Below, piece after piece: positions 6,864 through 13,451 of a stretch of DNA of 24,005 nt. The stretch lies in the NCBI GenBank assembly GCA_030429685.1, contig JAUIEY010000007.1, forward strand, positions 1-24,005, in the 5' to 3' direction. The DNA comes from Gammaproteobacteria bacterium (GTDB lineage: Bacteria > Pseudomonadota > Gammaproteobacteria > Steroidobacterales > GCA-2729495). Positions within the stretch are counted from its first letter, which is position 1, and each line of letters starts with the position of its first letter. The translations under genes were made by a program, and so were the position numbers. Below the pieces are notes generated by a model. That model had not been told where the DNA came from. It was given only the letters and a program-made list of their open reading frames with translations, and did not search any database.

Positions 6864-7502
6864 TTAAGGGCGCGCCGCGCGGGAATTCAGCCAGTCCACC
6901 AGCGGGCCCCATTCTTCCTGATCGGGCCACGACAGGTAGTCGGGCAATTCATGAATGCCCAGACCGCGGGTATAGGCGCGAATGTAATTTTGCGCTTCGC
7001 GCAGGGTGGCGATGTAGGGCACCCTGAGATTGCCGAGAAATTCATCCAGCTCGTCAAAAATAAGTGTGCCCTCGCGCACCCGGTTGGCAACCACGGCAAT
7101 TTTTACCTTGCGGTTTTTTACCGTTGGCGTGGCGCGCAGCTCGTTAATAAATTTTTCTACCGCCTGCATATCAATCATCGAAGGCAATACCGGGATCAGA
7201 ATGGTCTCGGCATGATGCAGGAGGTTGGTCAGTTCCTTGCCATGGGAGCGGGCGGGCGCATCAATAACCACGACATCGGTATTGCGTGGCAGATGTTTCA
7301 GACCGTCCTTGAAGCCAGCCAGACCGGTGATTGCGGGACGTTTATCCGGGCGGTGGGCCAGCCAGTCGAGGCTGGACTGCTGCGGGTCGTAATCGGCCAG
7401 CGCTACCTGTTTGCCCTGCTTGGCGTAGTAGCTCGCCAGATTGGTTGCCAGCGTGCTCTTGCCGCAACCGCCCTTGGGGTTGAGAACCATGATGTGTTGC
7501 AT
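6864..7502 (-). CDS. Orphan ParA/MinD-family ATPase
   Basis: This 212-residue deviant Walker-A ATPase has KGGCGKST at residues 10-17, including the signature Lys10. It also has ALADYDPQQSS (Walker A') at about 34-44 and VVVIDAPA (Walker B) at about 77-84. The short form without an N-terminal DNA-binding domain resembles type Ib ParA and McdA-like positioning ATPases. These proteins dimerise on ATP, bind DNA nonspecifically and position a cargo such as a plasmid, organelle or protein cluster. No parB, parS cluster or obvious cargo adaptor lies beside it; its neighbours are heme and lysine genes. The ATG at 7500-7502 is preceded on its strand by GCGGAG about eight bases away. It is the only minus-strand gene in the window and is convergent with hemY and divergent from dapF. 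Its cellular role cannot be read from the sequence. Confidence 0.88.
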   Translation of the reverse strand: MQHIMVLNPKGGCGKSTLATNLASYYAKQGKQVALADYDPQQSSLDWLAHRPDKRPAITGLAGFKDGLKHLPRNTDVVVIDAPARSHGKELTNLLHHAETILIPVLPSMIDMQAVEKFINELRATPTVKNRKVKIAVVANRVREGTLIFDELDEFLGNLRVPYIATLREAQNYIRAYTRGLGIHELPDYLSWPDQEEWGPLVDWLNSRAARP

Positions 7503-7528
7503 GGGTTGTCTCCGCGTGGCGTTTTCGC

Positions 7529-7550
7529 CTGTTCTGTTCTTTATCTGTTC
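7529..7550. repeat. Three CTGTTC repeats upstream of the ParA-type gene
   Basis: CTGTTC occurs at 7529-7534, 7534-7539 and 7545-7550 on the plus strand, which is GAACAG three times on the strand of the ParA gene. The copies lie 27-48 bases upstream of its start codon, in its likely leader or promoter. The last two are spaced 11 bases apart, close to one helical turn. They may be an operator or a small iteron-like site. No known regulator is identified. Confidence 0.45.
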
Positions 7551-7584
7551 ACTGCCGCTTATATATTGCTGGTGCGGCTGGCTT

Positions 7585-7590
7585 TATAAT
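7585..7590 (+). promoter_or_regulatory. TATAAT box, likely -10 of the dapF operon
   Basis: A perfect TATAAT lies 50 bases before the dapF start in the 138-base gap shared with the divergent ParA-type gene. No good -35 hexamer sits 16-18 bases upstream (TATATT is there), and there is no TG extension. If used, it would depend on an activator or be weak. The AT-rich stretch around 7556-7567 may hold the ParA promoter on the other strand. Confidence 0.4.
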
Positions 7591-7640
7591 CAGGATGCGT
7601 ATCTTCTCATTTAACAGAATATTTTCAACGCAGCGCGAAA

Positions 7641-8462
7641 ATGCAGCTGAATTTCACCAAAATGCATGCTCTGGGCAACGATTTCCTGATCGGGGAAGGC
7701 CCCGCCGCGCCTGCGGCTGAGGTGATTCGCCGGCTGGCGCACCGCCATACCGGCGTCGGTTTTGACCAGCTGCTGTGGTTGTCCGAGCCGCCCGATGGCG
7801 CTGACGCGTACTACCGGATTTTTAACGCCGATGGCGGCGAGGTCGAACAGTGCGGTAACGGCGCACGCTGCGTGGCCCGCTATATAGCCGGTGACAACAC
7901 AGCCAGCGACCGTATCTGGCGGCTGGCCTTTCCCGGTGGCGTGGTCGAGGCGCAGATGCTGGCCGACGGCGATGTCGCAGTAGCCATGCCAGAGCCGGAT
8001 TTTGCGCCCGCATCGCTGCCGTTTATAGCGCCCGCGGGCAGGCAGCCGACCTATACCGTGCAGGCAGGCGACCGTGCGGTGGAACTGGCGGCAGTGTCCA
8101 TGGGCAACCCGCATGCAGTTATCCAGGTGGCTGATGTCGCCACGGCACCGGTCGCTGAACTGGGCCCGCTGCTGGAAAGCCATGAGCGGTTTCCTAACCG
8201 TGCTAACATCGGTTTTATGCAGGTTACGGGTCCTGCACGAATCCGCCTCAGGGTCTTTGAGCGCGGCGTGGGTGAAACCAGTGCATGTGGAACCGGAGCC
8301 TGTGCGGCAGTTGCCGTTGGCCGGGCTGCGGGTTTGCTTGATGCAGAAGTCACGGTTGCGCTGCCGGGAGGCGAACTCAGGGTTCGCTGGCCGGGCGAGG
8401 GTGCGCCCATGTGGTTAAGCGGAGAAGCCGTGCAGGCTTTCGACGGGGTTGTCGCAATATGA
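7641..8462 (+). CDS. dapF: Diaminopimelate epimerase
   Basis: DapF converts LL-diaminopimelate to meso-diaminopimelate, the precursor of lysine and of the peptidoglycan cross-link, using two cysteines and no cofactor. Both are present: Cys71 in VEQCGNGARC and Cys216 in ETSACGTGACA. The N-terminal signature FTKMHALGNDF and HTGVGFDQLL are normal, and 273 residues is the usual length. The ATG at 7641 has a weak ribosome site but fits the family start exactly. The stop overlaps the next start (ATGA at 8459-8462). dapF-DUF484-xerC is a conserved gammaproteobacterial gene order, so this start, frame and function are secure. Confidence 0.97.
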   Translation: MQLNFTKMHALGNDFLIGEGPAAPAAEVIRRLAHRHTGVGFDQLLWLSEPPDGADAYYRIFNADGGEVEQCGNGARCVARYIAGDNTASDRIWRLAFPGGVVEAQMLADGDVAVAMPEPDFAPASLPFIAPAGRQPTYTVQAGDRAVELAAVSMGNPHAVIQVADVATAPVAELGPLLESHERFPNRANIGFMQVTGPARIRLRVFERGVGETSACGTGACAAVAVGRAAGLLDAEVTVALPGGELRVRWPGEGAPMWLSGEAVQAFDGVVAI

Positions 8463-9175
8463 CAAGTGCAAACAAGCCGCAGGTTGCGGGTCCTGAACTC
8501 AGTGCCACTGAAGTCACTGCTTACCTGCGGGCTCATCCCGAGTTTTTTGAGCAACATCAGGAGTTGCTTGATGGGCTGAGCATTCCGCATCGCACCGGCG
8601 GCAGCGGCGCTGTGTCGCTGATCGAACGCCAGGTGGCGACCCTGCGACAAAAAAACCTGCAGCTCGAACGCCGGCTTAAAGACCTGATTGATATAGCGCG
8701 CAGCAATGACGAACTGGCCGACAAGGTGCATGTACTGGCGACGGCGCTGATGGCGGCCGGTACCCGCGCGCATGTCATCGAAGTGGCCGAGGAACTGCTG
8801 CGCAGTTCCTTTAATGCCGACCAGTCCGTGCTGGTACTGTTTGAATGGCAGGACGGTGAGTTCGATGAGTTCACCCGGCATGGCCGTTTCCTGCGCACCG
8901 TGACGCGGGATGATGCTGCCCTCGGTTCGTTCAAGACCTTTCTGGACGGCAACGAAGCTCGCTGCGGCAAGATCCGCGACACGCAGCGCAAATTTCTGTT
9001 TGCGGATGATGCCGACGATATCGGTTCGGCGGCGCTGGTGCCGCTGGGCGAAAATGCTGCCAATGGTTTTCTCGCCATCGGCAGCCGCGATGCCGATTAC
9101 TTCAATCCCGGCATGAGCATGGATTTTCTGGGCCGCCTCGGCGACCTGCTGGGTTGTGCGCTGGCCGTTCGTTGA
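8459..9175 (+). CDS. DUF484 family protein
   Basis: This 238-residue DUF484 protein is of unknown biochemical function and is found mainly between dapF and xerC. The N-terminal family signature VTAYLRAHPEFFEQHQELL (about 18-36) is followed by a coiled coil (about 62-90, LRQKNLQLERRLKDLIDIA). The remainder (about 95-230) has a GAF-like pattern ending in FNPGMSMDFLGRLGDLLGCAL. No catalytic residues can be assigned, and a ligand-sensing or partner-binding role is only inferred from the GAF-like region. The ATG at 8459 overlaps the dapF stop by four bases, so the two are translationally coupled. An upstream in-frame start at 8411 would run inside dapF and has no family support. Confidence 0.88.
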   Translation: MTSANKPQVAGPELSATEVTAYLRAHPEFFEQHQELLDGLSIPHRTGGSGAVSLIERQVATLRQKNLQLERRLKDLIDIARSNDELADKVHVLATALMAAGTRAHVIEVAEELLRSSFNADQSVLVLFEWQDGEFDEFTRHGRFLRTVTRDDAALGSFKTFLDGNEARCGKIRDTQRKFLFADDADDIGSAALVPLGENAANGFLAIGSRDADYFNPGMSMDFLGRLGDLLGCALAVR

Positions 9176-9211
9176 GGCCTGCCGTTAGGCGCTTGTACGC
9201 CCGGTATCATC

Positions 9212-10120
9212 ATGGACAGCGCGCAGTGGCAGCTAGCAGAAAGTTTTCTCAGCCACCTGCGCACTGAGCGCCGCCTGTCTGCCCACACTATTGCCGCCTA
9301 CCGGCGCGACCTGGTCTGTCTGCGCAACTTTTGCGACAAGCAGGACATAGTCGCCTGGGGTGATTTGCGGGTGCACAATCTGCGCCGCTATGCCGCTACC
9401 GAGTTTGCCAGCGGGTTGAGTCCGCGCAGTGTGCAGCGCCGCCTTTCCGGTGCACGCATGTTCATGCAGTACCTGATTCGCGAAAACCATATCAAAAGTA
9501 ATCCGGTGGTTGAGGTTACGGCACCGAAGGCGTCCAAGCGGCTGCCGGATACCCTTGATGCAGAGCAAATGGCGCTGCTGATGCAGGTGCGTGGTGACGA
9601 ACCGGCGGACCGGCGCGATCGCGCCATCATGGAGCTGTTGTATTCGTCCGGATTACGGCTTGCCGAACTGGTAGGCCTCAATCTCGACATGCTGGACCGT
9701 GACGAGGGCACGGTGCGTGTACTCGGTAAAGGCGGCAAGGAGCGTATTGTGCCGGTGGGACGCTACGCGCTTAAAGCGGTTGCCGACTGGCAGCGGGTGC
9801 GCGCCAATCTTGCCAATGTCGACGAGCCTGCTTTGTTTGTCGGTACGCGGGGCAGGCGCATCAGTCCGCGTACGGTGCAGGCCATGGTCAAACGGCGGGC
9901 CACGGAGGCCGGTCTGCCGCAGCGGGTGCATCCGCACCTGTTTCGTCACAGCTTTGCCACCCACATGCTGGAATCTTCCGGCGACCTGCGCGGCGTGCAG
10001 GAAATGCTGGGCCACGCCGATATCAGCACCACGCAAATTTACACACACCTTGATTTCCAGCATTTAGCCCAGATATACGATAAGGCACACCCGCGCGCAC
10101 AGCGGGCGAAAAACAAATAA
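9212..10120 (+). CDS. xerC: Site-specific tyrosine recombinase XerC
   Basis: XerC acts with XerD at dif, under FtsK control, to resolve chromosome dimers. The protein has 302 residues, with a SAM-like N-terminal core-binding domain (about 5-88) and a C-terminal catalytic domain. All catalytic residues are visible: Arg149 in SSGLRLAELVGL, Lys173 in GKGGKER, His242 and Arg245 in HPHLFRHSF, His268 in MLGHADISTT and the nucleophile Tyr277 in TQIYTHL. The position beside dapF-DUF484 identifies it as XerC over XerD or a phage integrase. The 36-base gap from the DUF484 stop has no good ribosome site, but the ATG at 9212 matches the family N-terminus. hslV begins 15 bases after its stop. Confidence 0.95.
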   Translation: MDSAQWQLAESFLSHLRTERRLSAHTIAAYRRDLVCLRNFCDKQDIVAWGDLRVHNLRRYAATEFASGLSPRSVQRRLSGARMFMQYLIRENHIKSNPVVEVTAPKASKRLPDTLDAEQMALLMQVRGDEPADRRDRAIMELLYSSGLRLAELVGLNLDMLDRDEGTVRVLGKGGKERIVPVGRYALKAVADWQRVRANLANVDEPALFVGTRGRRISPRTVQAMVKRRATEAGLPQRVHPHLFRHSFATHMLESSGDLRGVQEMLGHADISTTQIYTHLDFQHLAQIYDKAHPRAQRAKNK

Positions 10121-10135
10121 ATTCAAGGTCTTACT

Positions 10136-10675
10136 ATGGAACAGTATCGCGGTACGACGATCGTGTCGGTGCGGCGCAACGGAGTTGTCGCCATTGCCGG
10201 TGACGGCCAGGTCAGCATGGGCAACACCGTCATGAAGGGCAACGCCCGCAAGGTCCGCACGCTGGCCGGCGGGCGGGTGCTGGCCGGGTTTGCCGGTGGT
10301 ACTGCCGACGCCTTCACGCTGTTTGAGCTGTTCGAAGCCAAACTCGAGCAGTACGGCAACCTGACCCGCGCCGCTATTGAACTGGCCAAGGACTGGCGCA
10401 GCGATCGCCGCCTGCGGCGGCTGGAAGCGCTACTGTGTGTCGCCGATGCCGAGGCCTCGCTGATCGTGTCCGGCAACGGTGACGTAATTCAGCCCGAAGA
10501 TGACCTGATGGCGATCGGGTCCGGCGGTTCTTTCGCCCAGGCAGCAGCGCGCGCGCTGCTCGATCACAGTGAACTGGGTGCTGCAGAAATTGTCACCAGG
10601 GCATTGGAAATTGCCGCCAGTATCTGCGTTTACACCAACGACAACATCGTTGTGGAAACGCTGTCAGAACAATAA
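10136..10675 (+). CDS. hslV: ATP-dependent protease subunit HslV
   Basis: HslV is the proteolytic subunit of the HslUV (ClpQY) protease, a dodecamer capped by HslU hexamers. The catalytic nucleophile is the N-terminal threonine of the mature chain. Here the chain starts MEQYRG before TTIVSVRRNG, so Thr7 must be exposed by removal of a six-residue propeptide instead of the simple Met removal of E. coli MTTIVSVRR. I recall similar extensions in beta- and other gammaproteobacteria. Other conserved blocks are AGDGQVSMGNTVMKGNARKV, AGFAGGTADAFTLFELFE, LAKDWRSDR and GNGDVIQPEDDLMAIGSGG. An AAGG ribosome site lies about nine bases before the ATG. No closer in-frame start reaches the threonine. The 179-residue length is normal. 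Confidence 0.96.
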   Translation: MEQYRGTTIVSVRRNGVVAIAGDGQVSMGNTVMKGNARKVRTLAGGRVLAGFAGGTADAFTLFELFEAKLEQYGNLTRAAIELAKDWRSDRRLRRLEALLCVADAEASLIVSGNGDVIQPEDDLMAIGSGGSFAQAAARALLDHSELGAAEIVTRALEIAASICVYTNDNIVVETLSEQ

Positions 10676-10687
10676 GCAGGTCTAACA

Positions 10688-12001
10688 ATGTCACAGATGA
10701 CCCCCAGAGAAATTGTCCAGGAGCTGGACAAGCACATTATCGGCCAGGATCAGGCCAAGCGTTCGGTTGCGATCGCGTTACGTAACCGCTGGCGGCGTAT
10801 GCAGGTGCCGGAAGCATTGCGCAATGAAATTACGCCCAAGAACATTCTGATGATGGGCCCCACCGGGGTGGGTAAAACCGAAATAGCGCGGCGGCTGGCC
10901 AAACTGGCAAATGCGCCGTTCATTAAAGTGGAAGCCACCAAGTTCACCGAGGTGGGCTATGTGGGCCGCGAAGTCGACAGTATCATCCGTGACCTGACCG
11001 ACGTTGCGGTCAAGCTGACGCGCGAGCTGGAGATGGACAAGGTCAGGCACCGTGCGGAAGATGCTGCCGAGGACCGCGTGCTCGATGCACTGCTACCGCC
11101 GCCTGCGCACGGCGAAACCACGGAAACCGACACGCGTCAGAAATTCCGCAAGATGCTGCGCGAAGGCAAACTCGACGACAAGGAAATCGAGATTGAGGTG
11201 CAGGCGCCGCAGATCGGTGTGGAAATCATGGCACCGCCGGGCATGGAAGAAATGACCAGCCAGCTGCAGGGCATGTTCCAGAACATGGGTCAGGGGCAGA
11301 CGCAGGATCGCAAACTGCGAGTAAAGGATGCGCTGAAAATTCTTGCCGAAGAAGAGGCGCACAAACTGGTTAACGAGGACGATATCAAGGAAGCCGCGCT
11401 GGAAGCGGTGGAAGAAAATGGCATCGTCTTTATCGATGAGATAGATAAAGTCGCGCGGCGTTCGGATGCGCAGGGCGCTGATGTGTCGCGCGAAGGCGTA
11501 CAGCGTGATCTGTTGCCGCTGGTAGAAGGCTGCACAGTCAATACCAAGTACGGCATGATCAAGACCGACCACATTCTGTTCATTGCATCGGGCGCCTTTC
11601 ATTTGTCCAAGCCGTCAGACCTGATTCCGGAATTGCAGGGGCGGCTGCCCATCCGGGTGGAACTCGACGCTCTCAGCAGCGACGATTTCGTAAAAATTCT
11701 GACTGAACCGGATGCATCGCTGACCGAGCAGTATTCGGCGCTGATGGAGACGGAAGGACTGCAGCTCAGCTACACGGATGACGGTGTAAAGCGTATCGCC
11801 GAGGTGGCATTTCAGGTCAACGAAAAAACCGAGAATATCGGTGCGCGCCGGCTGCATACCGTGATGGAACGTTTGCTGGAGACCGTGTCTTTCGAGGCAG
11901 CGGACCGCAGCGGCCAGCAGACCGTGGTAGATGCCGGCTACGTGGATGAGCATCTGGGTGAACTCGCCAAGGACGAAGATCTTTCCCGGTACATTTTGTA
12001 G
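10688..12001 (+). CDS. hslU: HslU ATPase, unfoldase subunit of HslUV
   Basis: HslU is the AAA+ hexamer that unfolds substrates and feeds them to HslV. Walker A is GPTGVGKT at 57-64, the pore loop GYVG at 90-93, and Walker B IVFIDEIDKV with Asp250-Glu251. The inserted I-domain, variable between species, runs from about 105 to 240. The C-terminal end LSRYIL is the conserved tail that docks into HslV. At 437 residues it is slightly shorter than E. coli HslU, which is usual. The ATG is 12 bases after the hslV stop, so the two form an operon. No T-tailed terminator was found in the 113 bases before ubiE, although CCCGGC/GCCGGG repeats at 12010-12051 could form a long imperfect stem. Confidence 0.97.
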   Translation: MSQMTPREIVQELDKHIIGQDQAKRSVAIALRNRWRRMQVPEALRNEITPKNILMMGPTGVGKTEIARRLAKLANAPFIKVEATKFTEVGYVGREVDSIIRDLTDVAVKLTRELEMDKVRHRAEDAAEDRVLDALLPPPAHGETTETDTRQKFRKMLREGKLDDKEIEIEVQAPQIGVEIMAPPGMEEMTSQLQGMFQNMGQGQTQDRKLRVKDALKILAEEEAHKLVNEDDIKEAALEAVEENGIVFIDEIDKVARRSDAQGADVSREGVQRDLLPLVEGCTVNTKYGMIKTDHILFIASGAFHLSKPSDLIPELQGRLPIRVELDALSSDDFVKILTEPDASLTEQYSALMETEGLQLSYTDDGVKRIAEVAFQVNEKTENIGARRLHTVMERLLETVSFEAADRSGQQTVVDAGYVDEHLGELAKDEDLSRYIL

Positions 12002-12079
12002 CCGCAGAGTCCCGGCCGCCGCGGTTATTGCCATCGCGGTTCGGTCGCCGGGCTCCGACTCACCTCGACGGCAATACCC

Positions 12080-12108
12080 GCGACCTCCGGGATGAGTCGA
12101 CATATAAT
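12080..12108 (+). promoter_or_regulatory. Candidate promoter giving a leaderless ubiE transcript
   Basis: A perfect TATAAT (12103-12108) is preceded 17 bases upstream by GCGACC (12080-12085), a 3/6 match to -35. The expected transcription start, seven bases after the hexamer, is 12115, the first base of the ubiE GTG. An interrupted inverted repeat, GACTCA (12057-12062) with TGAGTC (12093-12098), surrounds the -35 region and could bind a regulator. Confidence 0.42.
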
Positions 12109-12114
12109 TGCACC

Positions 12115-12870
12115 GTGAATAACGAGAACAGCGACACGACACACTTCGGCTTCGAGCAGGTCGCCCGCGAGGCCAAGGCCGGGCGGGTACGCGAGGTGTT
12201 CGACTCGGTGGCTGCAAATTACGACATCATGAACGACCTGATGTCGGGCGGAATGCACCGGCTGTGGAAAGCTTTCATGCTGGCCCGCACCGGGCTGCGC
12301 CCCGGACAGCAGGCGCTGGACGTGGCCGGTGGTACCGGCGACATCACCATCGGCCTGGCGCGGCAGGTGGGTTCCCGGGGACATGTGTTTCATACCGATA
12401 TTAACGAGGCCATGCTGCAGGTGGGCAGCGACCGGCTGCTCGACAAGGGCATCGGCAGCAACGTGACTTCCCGCGTTGCCAATGCCGAAGAACTGCCCTT
12501 CGAGAATAATTCCATGCACTGCGTAACCATCGCCTTTGGCTTGCGCAACGTTACTGACAAGCAGCAGGCGCTCAACGAAATGGCGCGGGTCTGCAAACCG
12601 GGTGGCCGCGTGCTGGTGCTGGAATTTTCCAGGCTGGTCGTAAAGTGGCTGGAACCCGTCTACGACACTTATTCCTTTAAAGTTCTGCCGGCGCTCGGCA
12701 AGCTGGTCGCGGATGATGCTGACAGCTACCGCTACCTGGCGGAGTCTATTCGCATGCATCCGGATCAGGAAACACTGCGGGCCATGATGGAACAGGCCGG
12801 GCTGGAAGACTGCCGCTATCACAACCTGAGCGGCGGCATTGTCGCGTTGCATAGCGGTAACAAGTATTGA
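12115..12870 (+). CDS. ubiE: Demethylmenaquinone / 2-methoxy-6-polyprenylbenzoquinol methyltransferase UbiE
   Basis: UbiE is the SAM-dependent C-methyltransferase of ubiquinone (and, where present, menaquinone) synthesis. The family signature THFGFEQVAREAKAGRV opens the protein. It is followed by VFDSVAANYDIMNDLMSGGMHRLWK, the SAM-binding motif LDVAGGTGDIT, SFGLRNVTDK-like FGLRNVTDKQQAL and the near-invariant DADSYRYLAESIRMHPDQ. Starting at GTG 12115 gives 251 residues, the same as E. coli UbiE. Upstream in-frame codons to 12028 encode sequence unlike the family. There is no ribosome-binding sequence before this GTG, but a TATAAT box ends six bases before it. The stop overlaps the ubiJ start (TTGA), so ubiE-ubiJ-ubiB form one operon. 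Confidence 0.96.
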   Translation: MNNENSDTTHFGFEQVAREAKAGRVREVFDSVAANYDIMNDLMSGGMHRLWKAFMLARTGLRPGQQALDVAGGTGDITIGLARQVGSRGHVFHTDINEAMLQVGSDRLLDKGIGSNVTSRVANAEELPFENNSMHCVTIAFGLRNVTDKQQALNEMARVCKPGGRVLVLEFSRLVVKWLEPVYDTYSFKVLPALGKLVADDADSYRYLAESIRMHPDQETLRAMMEQAGLEDCRYHNLSGGIVALHSGNKY

Positions 12871-13424
12871 GCACCGGGCAGGACAGCCTGTTTAAGGAAA
12901 TTGCCGGCGGCCTGTGCGCCGGACCGGTTGCGTTACTGCTGGAGCGCGGCGTCAGACAGTCAACTACAGCAGCCGCCATGTGCCGTCGGCTGGAAGGTAA
13001 AACCCTGCAGCTGGATCCGGGCAGCGAAACGCTGGCGGCTTATGTTGCTGTCAATGATGGCCAGCTGCAGCTGCACCCTGGCAGGGTTGACTGTCCCGAT
13101 GCCACGCTGAGCGGGACGCCTTTGCATCTGGCGCGCTTGTCGGCCGCTGACCCGGCGGCAGTGATTCGCGCGGGAGATGTGCAGGTAAGCGGTGACAGCG
13201 ATGTGGCAGAGCAGTTTCAGTATCTGTTCAGCCTGTTGCGGCCTGACTGGGAAGAAGAGCTGGCATCGGTAACCGGCGATGTGGTGGCCCATGAAGTCGG
13301 CAACGCCGCGCGCGGCCTGGCGCGCTGGGCCGGACAGGCGCAGCGCAGCTTTGGCCGCAGTCTGGCCGAGTACCTGACTGAAGGAAGCCCGCCTCAAGCT
13401 GCAGCAGTCGTCCGGTACACCTGA
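12867..13424 (+). CDS. ubiJ: Ubiquinone biosynthesis accessory factor UbiJ
   Basis: UbiJ is a lipid-binding accessory factor of the aerobic ubiquinone (Ubi) complex, with an SCP2-type domain that holds polyprenyl intermediates. This 185-residue protein has the SCP2-like region at about 15-115 (LEGKTLQL, then PDATLSGTPLHLARL and VQVSGDSDVAEQFQ). A helical C-terminal part begins with LRPDWEEELASVTGDVVAHE, typical of UbiJ. The start is TTG at 12867, within the ubiE stop (TTGA). The next in-frame ATG would remove over 30 conserved residues, so the TTG is probably real and coupled. It is about 20 residues shorter at the C-terminus than E. coli UbiJ as I recall it. Its place between ubiE and ubiB supports the assignment. 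Confidence 0.9.
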   Translation: MSTGQDSLFKEIAGGLCAGPVALLLERGVRQSTTAAAMCRRLEGKTLQLDPGSETLAAYVAVNDGQLQLHPGRVDCPDATLSGTPLHLARLSAADPAAVIRAGDVQVSGDSDVAEQFQYLFSLLRPDWEEELASVTGDVVAHEVGNAARGLARWAGQAQRSFGRSLAEYLTEGSPPQAAAVVRYT

Positions 13425-13451
13425 GTAAACCGAATAAGAAGAACCAGACCG

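Noticed and set aside
7529..7550. LexA (SOS) box in the CTGTTC repeats
   Set aside because: The gammaproteobacterial LexA palindrome (CTGT-N8-ACAG) is not present; the copies are direct repeats.
7595..7693. A 33-codon frame starting at ATG 7595 just after the TATAAT box upstream of dapF
   Set aside because: It is out of frame with dapF, overlaps its start and shows no ribosome site or coding character.
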